Shown here: piece after piece, positions 8,707 to 17,169 of the stretch | How positions within the stretch are numbered: the first letter of the stretch is position 1 | Layout: every line of letters starts with the position of its first letter | Source of the DNA: Saprospiraceae bacterium | GTDB lineage: Bacteria > Bacteroidota > Bacteroidia > Chitinophagales > Saprospiraceae | DNA: 42,569 nt | Assembly (NCBI GenBank): GCA_017987975.1 | Contig: JAGNSQ010000010.1 | Location: 1 to 42,569, forward strand | Direction of reading: 5' to 3' | The notes under the pieces: generated by a model | What the model saw: the letters and a program-made list of their open reading frames with translations, nothing else | What the model was told of the DNA's origin: nothing | The model's database searches: none | Position numbers and translations under genes: made by a program

Positions 8707-10296
8707 TTAGTTGAACATTATTTTTTTGGAAAGTGCGCCTTTCTCAAAGTTCAAATTGACAACATACATACCTGTAGACAAGTTATTACGCTGAATTTCA
8801 AGGAATGAGTTATTGATGTTGGTGTACCTTTCGACGATTTTACCATTAAGATCGGTCAGGGTAGCAGATAAGATAGGTGCATTTTTGCTTACAGAAATCC
8901 TAACTCTATCAGAAGCTGGGTTGGGTGACAAATTCAATTCAACATCTGCATCAGATAGATCTTTAGTAGAGGATACCACAGAAGCTTTGCAAGGTAAATC
9001 CAAACCAATACATGCTCTTGGTGCAATGAATACTAAAACTGAATCAATGTACCTGCGTCCCTTTTCAGCTGTCATATCTGGATTGGTCTGAATGGCGGTG
9101 GCGTGATTTACATTGGTTGCAGGATCCCAGAAATCCCATGGAGAGCTGTCAAGCTGGTTGGAGCCAATTATTGGGAATAAATTGATATGTCCACCTGCCT
9201 TGCCTTTGATTGCCTGACCAATTGGGTCTTTAGCAGGATCGAGGGCATTGAAAGGATCGTTGAGGCCTAGTTCGTCCATTCTTCTTTGAACTGCCAAGCT
9301 TCCCTGAACCCTTACCACTGGAAGTTGACCTCCTGGAATAGGTACATTCAATACTGCATCGTCGTAAGGTGAAAATGGGTCATAAGGAGCTTGTATACAA
9401 ATAATAGGTAATGTATTTGCATCTAACCAAGAAATATCACCAAGGGCACCGCCCATATTAACGGCCATTGCGAAATCAGAAGTGTGATTTACGTGATTAG
9501 GGAAACAAAGGGTATCTCCGGTTGGAGGAGGACCAGCACTAGGTGTACCATCTGCATTTGGCGGTACAATACCCAATACTTTTCCTTCAATATCACCATT
9601 GATATAAAGAACTCCGCCCCCAGGAAGTGGTACGCGTTCAATCACATATGGAAGACCATTGGAACCCACAAATTTACCAACACCAGAAGTTGTTGTTAAG
9701 ACTTCACTGTATTTATCTAGAGATGCGGTAGCAAGTGTAATATAACCACTGGTACCTTGTCCAAAAATCATAATTTTGTTGGTATCGATGCCATAAGTGT
9801 CTGCATTGGCCTTGAAATAACGAATGGCAGTTCTAGCATCCTGAACACCGCGATAAGCAGCGTTGATCAATGTATTGACCCTGCCTTCCTGAGTAGGCGC
9901 GATCGGGTTCCAACCCAACCTGTAATCAACGCTCGCAGCAACGTATCCCATTCTGGCAAACTTGCGAACGATGTCAACACAAACTGAATCTTTTCTGGTT
10001 CCACTTGCTCCTGTATTTTGAGGAAAAGGCAGGAAGTTACCAGTATGGAAATAGATAACCAATGGTCTCTTGGTTTCAGTATCTCCTTGAGGTGTATAAA
10101 CATCGGCAGCTAGGGGTTGACCTACCCTGCCGGTTTCAACTGTATGACCAAGAGAAGGCACGCCAATGACGGTGTAGTTCTTACCGTAAATAACAGTTTG
10201 AACATCCACATTGGAAAATACCTGTCCTAGGTACCTCTCCTGCGCAAACAAGCCGGTTACCAGGAAAGACAACAATATGGGTAAAAGTCTTTTCAT
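8707..10296 (-). CDS. Secreted alpha/beta-hydrolase-fold protein with T9SS sorting domain, nucleophile apparently missing
   Basis: This 529-residue exported protein (signal peptide 1-19, MKRLLPILLSFLVTGLFAQ) has an esterase/lipase-like fold over about residues 50-430. Recognisable strands include RPLVIYFHTGNF, YVAASVDYRLGWNP, the helix GVQDARTAIRYFKAN and DTNKIMIFGQGTSG. In active relatives the elbow reads GxSxG; here residues 179-184 are GQGTSG, so the serine position is Gly181, with a serine two residues later. The oxyanion HGG motif is also altered (HTG, 84-86). A pseudoenzyme or binding protein is possible. Residues about 450-529 form a T9SS type A sorting domain (LNLSPNPASDRV ... GMYVVNLNFEKG). 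The ATG at 10296 is chosen because it begins a clean signal peptide; the next ATG upstream in frame overlaps the receptor gene. The gene is 31 nt behind the TonB receptor, so it is probably in one operon and works at the same surface site. Confidence 0.8.
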   Translation of the reverse strand: MKRLLPILLSFLVTGLFAQERYLGQVFSNVDVQTVIYGKNYTVIGVPSLGHTVETGRVGQPLAADVYTPQGDTETKRPLVIYFHTGNFLPFPQNTGASGTRKDSVCVDIVRKFARMGYVAASVDYRLGWNPIAPTQEGRVNTLINAAYRGVQDARTAIRYFKANADTYGIDTNKIMIFGQGTSGYITLATASLDKYSEVLTTTSGVGKFVGSNGLPYVIERVPLPGGGVLYINGDIEGKVLGIVPPNADGTPSAGPPPTGDTLCFPNHVNHTSDFAMAVNMGGALGDISWLDANTLPIICIQAPYDPFSPYDDAVLNVPIPGGQLPVVRVQGSLAVQRRMDELGLNDPFNALDPAKDPIGQAIKGKAGGHINLFPIIGSNQLDSSPWDFWDPATNVNHATAIQTNPDMTAEKGRRYIDSVLVFIAPRACIGLDLPCKASVVSSTKDLSDADVELNLSPNPASDRVRISVSKNAPILSATLTDLNGKIVERYTNINNSFLEIQRNNLSTGMYVVNLNFEKGALSKKIMFN

Positions 10297-10327
10297 GTTT
10301 TTGTTTTTTGAAGTTTGATATGAAATG

Positions 10328-13144
10328 TTATTTGATTTTAAAATCATAAAGATAACTGATGTAAGCCATCCTTCCTATTCTGGGACCCCCGTATGTTTGA
10401 TAAATCTTATTGTTCAACACATTGGAAGCACCAATTTTGATTACAGCATTCAATTTTGACAATGCAAAGTTTATTTGAGCATCAACCAAAGCATACGACG
10501 GAATTCTTCCCGTAAATTGAGGTGAGCCTTCAAAAATGAATGAAGATACCCACTTATAATTGACATTAAAGCCGAATTTTTTCAAGCCTAATCCATGCAC
10601 GTCTCTGCCAGACAAACTGATGTTGTACTTGTGCTCAGGCGTGTTGAAAGCAGGAATGATAGGGTCATCTACATCCAATTTATTGAGTTTGTTCCAGGAA
10701 TAATTGCCGGCCAGCATGTAATGTTCCATAAAGTAATGATTGAGACCAACTGAAAATCCCTGGGTTGTTACCTGGTTGGTAGAATTGGCGGCATATCGAT
10801 ATGCCTGGATGTTTTGTGGGAAAGAGGTCAACGGATCAAAGTCACTCTTAATCCCTATCACATAGCCTAAGAAGTCATCATATCGGCTATAATAATAACT
10901 ACCATCTATATAGGTATTGTTGAATAAGGTGGTTCGGTAACCTACTTCCAGGGTTTTTACCTTTTCCGGTCTTACGCCCGAAATGTTAAAATATTTAAGT
11001 TGGGTCCTATCCAATTTTTCTGTGAAATCACTGAAAGATTCAACCGTAATCAGGTCCTGTGCTCCAGTTAAATTACCGGAAAGGATGGCTGGTCCAACAT
11101 TCAGGTACAGATACTGATCCGTTAAGGTTGGATTCCTTAATGCTGATGAAAATGAAAGTCTGAGGAAATTGTTTTCTGAAGGATTATACACTGCTGACAA
11201 AGCCGGTGAAAACAAGGCGTCAAAATTCTGATTTTTATCAACCCTGACCGTACCGTTTATTTTGAGCTTGCTGCCCACCAGTTTTTTCTCTCCCCCCAGA
11301 TATACCCCAAATTCGGTATTGGTAATTTTGACATCACTGGTATCATAAAAGATCGTGCCCTGAGAGTTGGGCCTGTAATGACGGGCGCTTCCCCCTAAAA
11401 CAATTGCCTCCATAAAAGTGGGAGTAAACTTATATTCTCCCTGTACATGATAGAGTGCCGATTGGTCGAAAAATCGGGTACCTGCCTCTTCATCTGTACG
11501 TTTGTTGGATTTGGTAGAAACAATTTTGTTAAACGCAGTTTTAAATTCTTCGGAACCAGGTACAAGGTATTTTTTATATTCGGCTCCCCTCTCGAGCGTG
11601 TCAGCATGATTTCTTGCCGCATCGTGTGATGCTTTGATGAAGGCCGCATTATCGCTGAACCACTTATTAGCAGCGATTGTATCAAAATAGGTTGTTATTC
11701 CGCCTGTTATGGGATCTATCATGATTTGCAATTTAGGATAGCCCAGTTCATCCATCTGAGGCCTGACTTCATCCTGCCAATACTTTACGTAGTCGCTACC
11801 CCAATTGACATTGTCTTTGGATTGACCTGCTAACAACAGGGATGTAAAATAGGGATCATAACTATCCCCAGCATCCTCCTGGGTTTGGTAAAATCTCAGG
11901 AAATATTTATCCCTTTTTCTGATTTCCAATTTGTTTTGAAAAAAAGTAATGTTTCGCAGGCTAAATCTGTTGTCACCTTGATACACAGTGGTACCATTGC
12001 CAATGTTAAACCCATAAATAAGTTCAGGAGATTCTTCTGCCAAGGAGGGTTTTAGTCTGTAATAAAGGCCAACATTCCCTTTTAAGTTTTTGCTTTCGTA
12101 ATTGACCACATCTTTCTCCCTATATCCTGTTCTATGGAAGGTACCCAATCCTGCATATTGACTAAAAAGGGCATTGTTGTTGTAATCTAAAGTTCTGGTG
12201 TATTCATCGCCATACGTATTTACCTTGTCATATCCTCCTGGATTGCTGGCCACTGATTTGCTATCAAATACGGGCTCCTCATTATCGGCCTGCCAGTCAT
12301 TGGCCCGCATACCAAAAAAGTTGACTTTATAGCCAAGAACATCCAGGCCCTGACTGTTTTTGATAACATTAGCATACCTCAAAGAGCCTTCTAAAAGGCT
12401 GCGTTCACCTGCTTTTACAGAAGCCGACAAACCTTTAGAATAGAATGGGTTTTTGGTTTCCATGCTAATAACTCCATTGAAAGCATTGGGACCATAATAG
12501 GCAGAACTGGCTCCAACCACTAAATCGACCTTTTGTATGTCCAACTCAGGAGCTCCTAAGAAGTTACCCAATGAAAAGTTTAAGCCTGGTGATTGGTTAT
12601 CAACACCATCAATGATTTGTAAAGACCTCACTGGACTTGTGCTATTGAATCCTCTGGTATTGATAATGGTGAAACCTATACTGGCGGTGGTTAGATCTAC
12701 TCCTTTCAGTGAACCCAGCCCACTGTAAAAATCGGTGGATGCCGTCTGTTTTATCGAAATTGCATCTAATGACTCTACTGTTAACGGGGCAGATTTTTGT
12801 TTGTCGCTAATCCTTTGTCCTACTACTTCAACCTCTGCAACGGTAATGGATTGATCTGCAAGGTTAAATTTAATTTTTTGTTTTCCATCCAAAACCTCAA
12901 TCGACTGAGTAACATAGCCTAAGTAGGACACTGTGATAACAAAAGGAAAATTCTGGCTAGTTTGCAATTCAAAGCTTCCATCCCATTCTGTTACCACTCC
13001 CTCTGTTGTGCCTTCGATGATTACATTCGCACCAATGATAGGTTCTCCTGTGGCTTCTTCAAAAACCTCACCTTTTACTTTGATCTGTGCTTCCAGGCCA
13101 ATTGACAACAATAACAGGAGATATACCAAATGTTTAAGCTGCAT
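10328..13144 (-). CDS. TonB-dependent outer-membrane receptor
   Basis: This 938-residue receptor has a signal peptide (residues 1-19, ending GLEAQ). A carboxypeptidase-regulatory-like N-terminal domain follows (about 20-105; KGEVFEEATGEPIIGANVII). A TonB plug domain (about 110-235) contains the NTRGFNS and GPNAFNGVISM segments typical of plugs. The rest is a 22-strand-type barrel ending GRMAYISYLYDFKIK. Such receptors import substrates across the outer membrane using TonB-ExbBD energy. No SusD-like partner is adjacent, so this is not a classical SusCD glycan locus. The downstream neighbour is a T9SS-secreted hydrolase-fold protein. The ligand cannot be read from the sequence. The 5' leader is about 115 nt long, with a -7 box at 13278-13271; no riboswitch fold is recognised in it. 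Confidence 0.92.
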   Translation of the reverse strand: MQLKHLVYLLLLLSIGLEAQIKVKGEVFEEATGEPIIGANVIIEGTTEGVVTEWDGSFELQTSQNFPFVITVSYLGYVTQSIEVLDGKQKIKFNLADQSITVAEVEVVGQRISDKQKSAPLTVESLDAISIKQTASTDFYSGLGSLKGVDLTTASIGFTIINTRGFNSTSPVRSLQIIDGVDNQSPGLNFSLGNFLGAPELDIQKVDLVVGASSAYYGPNAFNGVISMETKNPFYSKGLSASVKAGERSLLEGSLRYANVIKNSQGLDVLGYKVNFFGMRANDWQADNEEPVFDSKSVASNPGGYDKVNTYGDEYTRTLDYNNNALFSQYAGLGTFHRTGYREKDVVNYESKNLKGNVGLYYRLKPSLAEESPELIYGFNIGNGTTVYQGDNRFSLRNITFFQNKLEIRKRDKYFLRFYQTQEDAGDSYDPYFTSLLLAGQSKDNVNWGSDYVKYWQDEVRPQMDELGYPKLQIMIDPITGGITTYFDTIAANKWFSDNAAFIKASHDAARNHADTLERGAEYKKYLVPGSEEFKTAFNKIVSTKSNKRTDEEAGTRFFDQSALYHVQGEYKFTPTFMEAIVLGGSARHYRPNSQGTIFYDTSDVKITNTEFGVYLGGEKKLVGSKLKINGTVRVDKNQNFDALFSPALSAVYNPSENNFLRLSFSSALRNPTLTDQYLYLNVGPAILSGNLTGAQDLITVESFSDFTEKLDRTQLKYFNISGVRPEKVKTLEVGYRTTLFNNTYIDGSYYYSRYDDFLGYVIGIKSDFDPLTSFPQNIQAYRYAANSTNQVTTQGFSVGLNHYFMEHYMLAGNYSWNKLNKLDVDDPIIPAFNTPEHKYNISLSGRDVHGLGLKKFGFNVNYKWVSSFIFEGSPQFTGRIPSYALVDAQINFALSKLNAVIKIGASNVLNNKIYQTYGGPRIGRMAYISYLYDFKIK

Positions 13145-13270
13145 AAATGTGTTTTTTAAATTTGAATTCAGAATATCTTCTCTTAATACTCAAAGCAATA
13201 TTAACTATATGTTTAAACCTACCCAATATTTTAAGCTGTTTCAGAATTTTTCTAAAAGAACAGACCCTTG

Positions 13271-13278
13271 CAAATATA
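13271..13278 (-). promoter_or_regulatory. -7 box TATATTTG for the TonB receptor operon
   Basis: This exact TAnnTTTG match on the minus strand lies 126 nt before the ATG at 13144. The -33 element is not clear. Confidence 0.5.
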
Positions 13279-13402
13279 GCACAAACTTGATTTTTTCGAC
13301 CCCGAGAATGAAATTATTTTTCGCTCCTCTTGAAACATCAATATAATAACTATATAATTGCTTGATTATAAAAATAAAATTTCTTTTTTAACCTGATTTT
13401 AG

Positions 13403-13410
13403 TACTTTTG
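13403..13410 (+). promoter_or_regulatory. -7 box TACTTTTG for the M49-like peptidase gene
   Basis: This exact TAnnTTTG match lies 106 nt before the ATG at 13517, implying a leader of about 100 nt. Confidence 0.5.
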
Positions 13411-13516
13411 CAGAATACTTAATAAGTTAGAATTATTAAATTTTTATCTATCTTTCTTTATTCCTTTTTATTTTTAGAGAAGGAACTCATAAATTAATTT
13501 CAAATCCCTCTGTAGG

Positions 13517-15172
13517 ATGAAAGCAACATTTCAATTTTTCCTCATTTCAACTGTATTCTTTTTTACGTGTAAAAATGATGAACCAGCTTCAATATCAACT
13601 CCGGTTAAAACTTTAGAATGCCCTTCTGATCATTATGATTTTGGTGTTCAAAAGAGTGATTCAATGGATTCTTTATTGCAACAATATGCCGTTTTTTCGC
13701 TTGGCTCAGATCTCAGCAGTCTTACTCCCAACGAACAAAAAATGATTCCAATTCTGGTTGAGGCAGCTCAAATGATGGATGAATTGTATTGGGAACAGTG
13801 TTATGGAGACAAAAAATGGGTTGAAAGTTTACAAGGCAAAGAGCGCGCGTTTGCCTTGGTAAACTATGGCCCCTGGGATCGTCTTAACAACAATCAACCT
13901 ATATTAACCAAAGAAATCAAAAAACCGGGTGCCAACTTTTATCCGAATAATATGACCACTGAAGAATTTGAAGCTTGGCAAGACAGCACAAAAACATCTC
14001 AATACACGATGGTCAGAAGAGATAAAAACGGCAAATTGACTTCGATCCCCTATCATGTTTATTTTTCAAAACAACTGCAACGAGTAAGTTATTTATTGGA
14101 ACAAGCAGCCTCACTTGCAGACGATACCGGATTAAGAAATTATCTCCATCTGAGGGCAAAAGCACTTATTTCTGACAATTACCAGGCGAGCGATATGGCC
14201 TGGCTCGAAATGAAAAACAATAAAATTGATGTTGTAATAGGGCCTATCGAAAATTATGAGGACCAGCTTTTTGGATATAAAACCTCTTATGAATCTTTTG
14301 TCTTGATTAAAGACATGGAATGGAGTAGAAAGTTGGAAAAATTCAATGCCTTCCTCCCTGAACTTCAAAAAGGACTTCCTGTAAAAGATGTTTACAAAAT
14401 GGAAGCTCCCGGCTCTGATACCGAATTAAATGCCTACGATGTAATTCAATACAGGGGCGACTGTAATGCAGGAAGTAAAACAATTGCCATTAATCTACCC
14501 AATGATGAAGAAGTACAGTTGAAAAAAGGCACCAGAAGGCTGCAACTTAAAAATGTCATGAGGGAGAAGTTTGATAAGATTTTAGTCCCTATCTCACAAG
14601 AACTGCTTGATACTTCATTTTTGAAGTACGTTAACTTCAATGCTTTTTTTGAAAACACAATGTTTCATGAAGTGGCACATGGCCTGGGTATCAAAAATAC
14701 AATCAATGGAAAAGGGCTGGTAAGGACTGCACTTAAAGAGCACTATGCCGCCATTGAAGAAGGAAAGGCCGATATCTTGGGACTATACATGATTTCTAAA
14801 CTGAAAGAAAAGAATGAAATCCAGGAAAGTATGGAGGCCTATATAACGACCTTTTTTGCCTCCATCTTCAGATCTGTAAGATTTGGTGCGGGGTCTGCCC
14901 ACGGTAAAGCCAATATGATTCGTTTTAATTATTTGGTTGAAAATGGGGCTGTAACGAAGATGCCTAATGGAAGGTACAGCATCGATTTTCCAAAGTTTAA
15001 AGCGGCAATGACATCATTGTCTGGTATCATTTTAACTCTCCAGGGAGATGGTGATTATAAAAAAGTAGCAGCCTTAATCAATGAGAAAGCAGTCATTAAA
15101 GCAGAATTGCAGAAAGACCTTGCTATTTTAACACAAAAATCAATACCTGTTGATTTGGTGTTCAAACAATAA
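13517..15172 (+). CDS. M49 (dipeptidyl peptidase III)-like zinc peptidase lipoprotein
   Basis: This 551-residue protein has a short lipoprotein-like signal (MKATFQFFLISTVFFFTC) with Cys18 followed by the charged KNDEP. It is probably anchored in the envelope. The zinc site is HEVAHG (His384, Glu385, His388) followed 26 residues later by EEGKAD (414-419), which supplies the third ligand. The arrangement matches the DPP III/M49 superfamily. The first motif is HEXXH rather than the HEXXGH of true DPP III, like the DPP III-like domain attached to plant Nudix proteins. No Nudix box is present. The product probably cleaves peptides or has a related hydrolytic role; specificity is unknown. The stop codon abuts that of prfB on the other strand. 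Confidence 0.75.
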   Translation: MKATFQFFLISTVFFFTCKNDEPASISTPVKTLECPSDHYDFGVQKSDSMDSLLQQYAVFSLGSDLSSLTPNEQKMIPILVEAAQMMDELYWEQCYGDKKWVESLQGKERAFALVNYGPWDRLNNNQPILTKEIKKPGANFYPNNMTTEEFEAWQDSTKTSQYTMVRRDKNGKLTSIPYHVYFSKQLQRVSYLLEQAASLADDTGLRNYLHLRAKALISDNYQASDMAWLEMKNNKIDVVIGPIENYEDQLFGYKTSYESFVLIKDMEWSRKLEKFNAFLPELQKGLPVKDVYKMEAPGSDTELNAYDVIQYRGDCNAGSKTIAINLPNDEEVQLKKGTRRLQLKNVMREKFDKILVPISQELLDTSFLKYVNFNAFFENTMFHEVAHGLGIKNTINGKGLVRTALKEHYAAIEEGKADILGLYMISKLKEKNEIQESMEAYITTFFASIFRSVRFGAGSAHGKANMIRFNYLVENGAVTKMPNGRYSIDFPKFKAAMTSLSGIILTLQGDGDYKKVAALINEKAVIKAELQKDLAILTQKSIPVDLVFKQ

Positions 15173-16253
15173 TTATTTACCATCCCACATCAGATAGGCC
15201 TTCAGAAAATCGTCCAGTCCTCCATCCAAAACAAGATCAGGGTTTCTTGTTTCACATCCCGTTCTGTGGTCTTTAACCCTTCTGTCGTCTAAAACGTAGG
15301 ATCGGATCTGAGAGCCCCATTCGTTTTTTCGTTTGGTTGACTCAAGTTTATCTCTCTCTGCCTGTTGCTTTTCCAGCTCAATTTCATAAAGTCGCGACTT
15401 CAGCATTTGCATGGCTTTGTCTCTGTTCATATGTTGAGACCTCTCTTGCTGACACTCCACTACAATTCCTGAAGGCAAGTGTCTCAAACGAACTGCGGTC
15501 TCAACTTTATTGACATTCTGGCCACCAGCTCCACTGGCTCTGAAGGTATCCCACTCGAGGTCGGCAGGGCTAACTTCAATTTCAATGTCGTCATTTACTA
15601 GTGGATGCACAAAAACAGAGGCAAACGAAGTCATTCTTTTTCCTTGCGCGTTGTATGGACTCACTCGTACCAATCTATGAACTCCATTTTCACCTTTTAG
15701 CAAACCAAAAGCGTATTCTCCATCAATTTCGAGTGAAACCGACTTAACACCTGCTACATCACCGGCCTGAAAGTAAAGTTCAGATATTTTGTATCCATTC
15801 TTTTCTGCCCACATCAAGTACATGCGATAGAGCATTTCTGCCCAATCACAAGCTTCAGTGCCACCGGCACCCGCATTGATTTCAAGGATGGCAGAAAAAG
15901 CATCTTCCGGTTGATTAAGGGTTGTTCTAAACTCGACGTCATCCAAGATGTCGACAGCCTTTTTGTAAATGGCATCAACTTCGGCTTCGGTTGCTTCACC
16001 CTCCTTTTGGTATTCGTAAAGCAATTCTGTTTCATCAACAACATCTGCAATGTCATTGTATTTGGCAACCCATATTTTATGTGTTTTGAGCTCTTTTAGC
16101 AGCTGCTCCGCTTTTTCGCTGTTGCTCCAAAGTGCCGGATCAGCTGCTAATTGCTCTTTATCTACTATTTGAACTAAGCGGTTATCGATGTCAAAGATAC
16201 CCCCTTATCAATGCCAGACGCTGTTTCAACTCATTGAGTTGCTCTATGGTCAT
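15173..16253 (-). CDS. prfB: Peptide chain release factor 2, with programmed +1 frameshift
   Basis: RF2 recognises UGA/UAA stop codons and triggers peptide release. The gene is in two frames. An ATG at 16253 opens a 20-codon frame ([20 protein letters not shown]) ending at an in-frame TGA (16193-16191). A +1 shift at CTT-TGA-C continues as [10 protein letters not shown]... to the stop at 15173, giving 359 residues. The shift site AGGGGGTATCTTTGAC contains the internal Shine-Dalgarno-like AGGGGG and the slippery CTT before TGA, as in Escherichia coli prfB. Low RF2 therefore raises its own synthesis. The peptidyl-transferase motif GGQ lies in [10 protein letters not shown]. The stop-recognition tripeptide is SPY rather than SPF ([12 protein letters not shown]). 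An AGAGGA ribosome binding site precedes the ATG. It is the third gene of the nrnA-FKBP-prfB operon, 15 nt after the FKBP gene. Confidence 0.97.
16181..16212 (-). promoter_or_regulatory. prfB: prfB programmed +1 frameshift signal
   Basis: On the minus strand the site reads AGGGGG-TAT-CTT-TGA-C. The internal SD-like AGGGGG stands three bases before the CTT P-site codon, and the weak stop context TGAC follows. The frames before and after code for an uninterrupted RF2, so this is recoding and not a mutation. Confidence 0.95.
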
Positions 16254-16268
16254 GTCCTCTTTTTAAGG

Positions 16269-17156
16269 TTATTTAATTTTTTGAAACTCGATGTAAAATA
16301 CCAAGTCTGAATTTGCCGGAATAGGACCACTCTGCTGATCGCCATAGGCAAGGTTACTAGGAATAAACAGGGTAGCTTTGGTTCCTTCTGGCAATAAGGT
16401 CAGGGCTTCATCCCAACCTGGTATTACATTTCCAACGCCAACAGGAAATTCAATTGGCATCCCTCTTTCGAAGGAACTGTCAAATTTGGTACCATCTTTC
16501 AATACTCCGTGGTAATCTACAGATATCTTCTGCCCTTTGGTAGCTACAGGTCCTGTTCCTTTTTCATGTATTACATATTGCAATCCTGAAGCAGTTGATT
16601 CTACTTTCAGATTTTTTGCCTTGTACATAGCCAAAGTTTCTGTAATGGTCTTTTCAACACCAGGTAATCTTTCTTTACTTTTGGCCATTACTGCTTCCAT
16701 TTCTGATCTTTTTTTGGCGGTAAAACCGGCATAAGCTGTGCTGTCCATGATATCTTTGATAGATAAAATAAACCTTAATTCTTTTTTACCAACGAGGTTT
16801 GGATTTCCCGGTGGAATTGAGTCGCCCGGCACATAAATGGTAATGCTGTCTCCAACCATAACTTTTGATAATACCTCATAAAATGGAGATGGTGGTTTGA
16901 TATCTTTCCAATCCTTGGGCAATTGCATGTAAGGAAAGTTTTCAGGATCGTTGTTGCTCTGAAGAGTATCATCATCAGCCGTAACAGTGGCCGCATAAAA
17001 GATATAATCGTTGATGGCAGCAGTTTTGCCGCTACCTTTTTTGTGGACAGTATATTTATAACCATTACCAGTCGTAAAATCACCTGTTTCTCCCTTGCAT
17101 CCCATGATAAGGATGGATAAGACAAACAAATACTGCATTAGATTTAAATTACGCAT
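16269..17156 (-). CDS. FKBP-type peptidyl-prolyl isomerase lipoprotein
   Basis: This 295-residue protein has a lipobox at LIMGC (Cys20), so it is a predicted lipoprotein. Residues about 195-295 are an FKBP domain: ISVDYHGVLKDGTKFDSSFERG, then VGNVIPGWDEALTLLPEGTKATLFIP and LAYGDQ...IPANSDLVFYIEF. This retains the Trp and Tyr/Phe residues of the proline pocket. The N-terminal half (about 25-150) resembles a second, degenerate FKBP-like module (DYIFYAATVTADDDTLQS ... MVGDSITIYVPG). It should help fold exported proteins in the periplasm. It sits between nrnA (13-nt gap) and prfB (15-nt gap) in one operon. Confidence 0.9.
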   Translation of the reverse strand: MRNLNLMQYLFVLSILIMGCKGETGDFTTGNGYKYTVHKKGSGKTAAINDYIFYAATVTADDDTLQSNNDPENFPYMQLPKDWKDIKPPSPFYEVLSKVMVGDSITIYVPGDSIPPGNPNLVGKKELRFILSIKDIMDSTAYAGFTAKKRSEMEAVMAKSKERLPGVEKTITETLAMYKAKNLKVESTASGLQYVIHEKGTGPVATKGQKISVDYHGVLKDGTKFDSSFERGMPIEFPVGVGNVIPGWDEALTLLPEGTKATLFIPSNLAYGDQQSGPIPANSDLVFYIEFQKIK

Positions 17157-17169
17157 TTATTATGATTTA

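Larger units (their letters stand above)
13145..13516. other. Divergent intergenic region (372 bp) with two promoters
   Basis: This AT-rich stretch has no ORF. It holds the minus-strand box TATATTTG for the TonB receptor (13278-13271) and the plus-strand box TACTTTTG for the peptidase gene (13403-13410). No RNA gene, riboswitch or repeat is recognised. Confidence 0.6.

Noticed and set aside
15173-16253. prfB as a pseudogene or two genes
   Set aside because: The break is exactly the classical AGGGGGTATCTTTGAC recoding site, and both frames match RF2.
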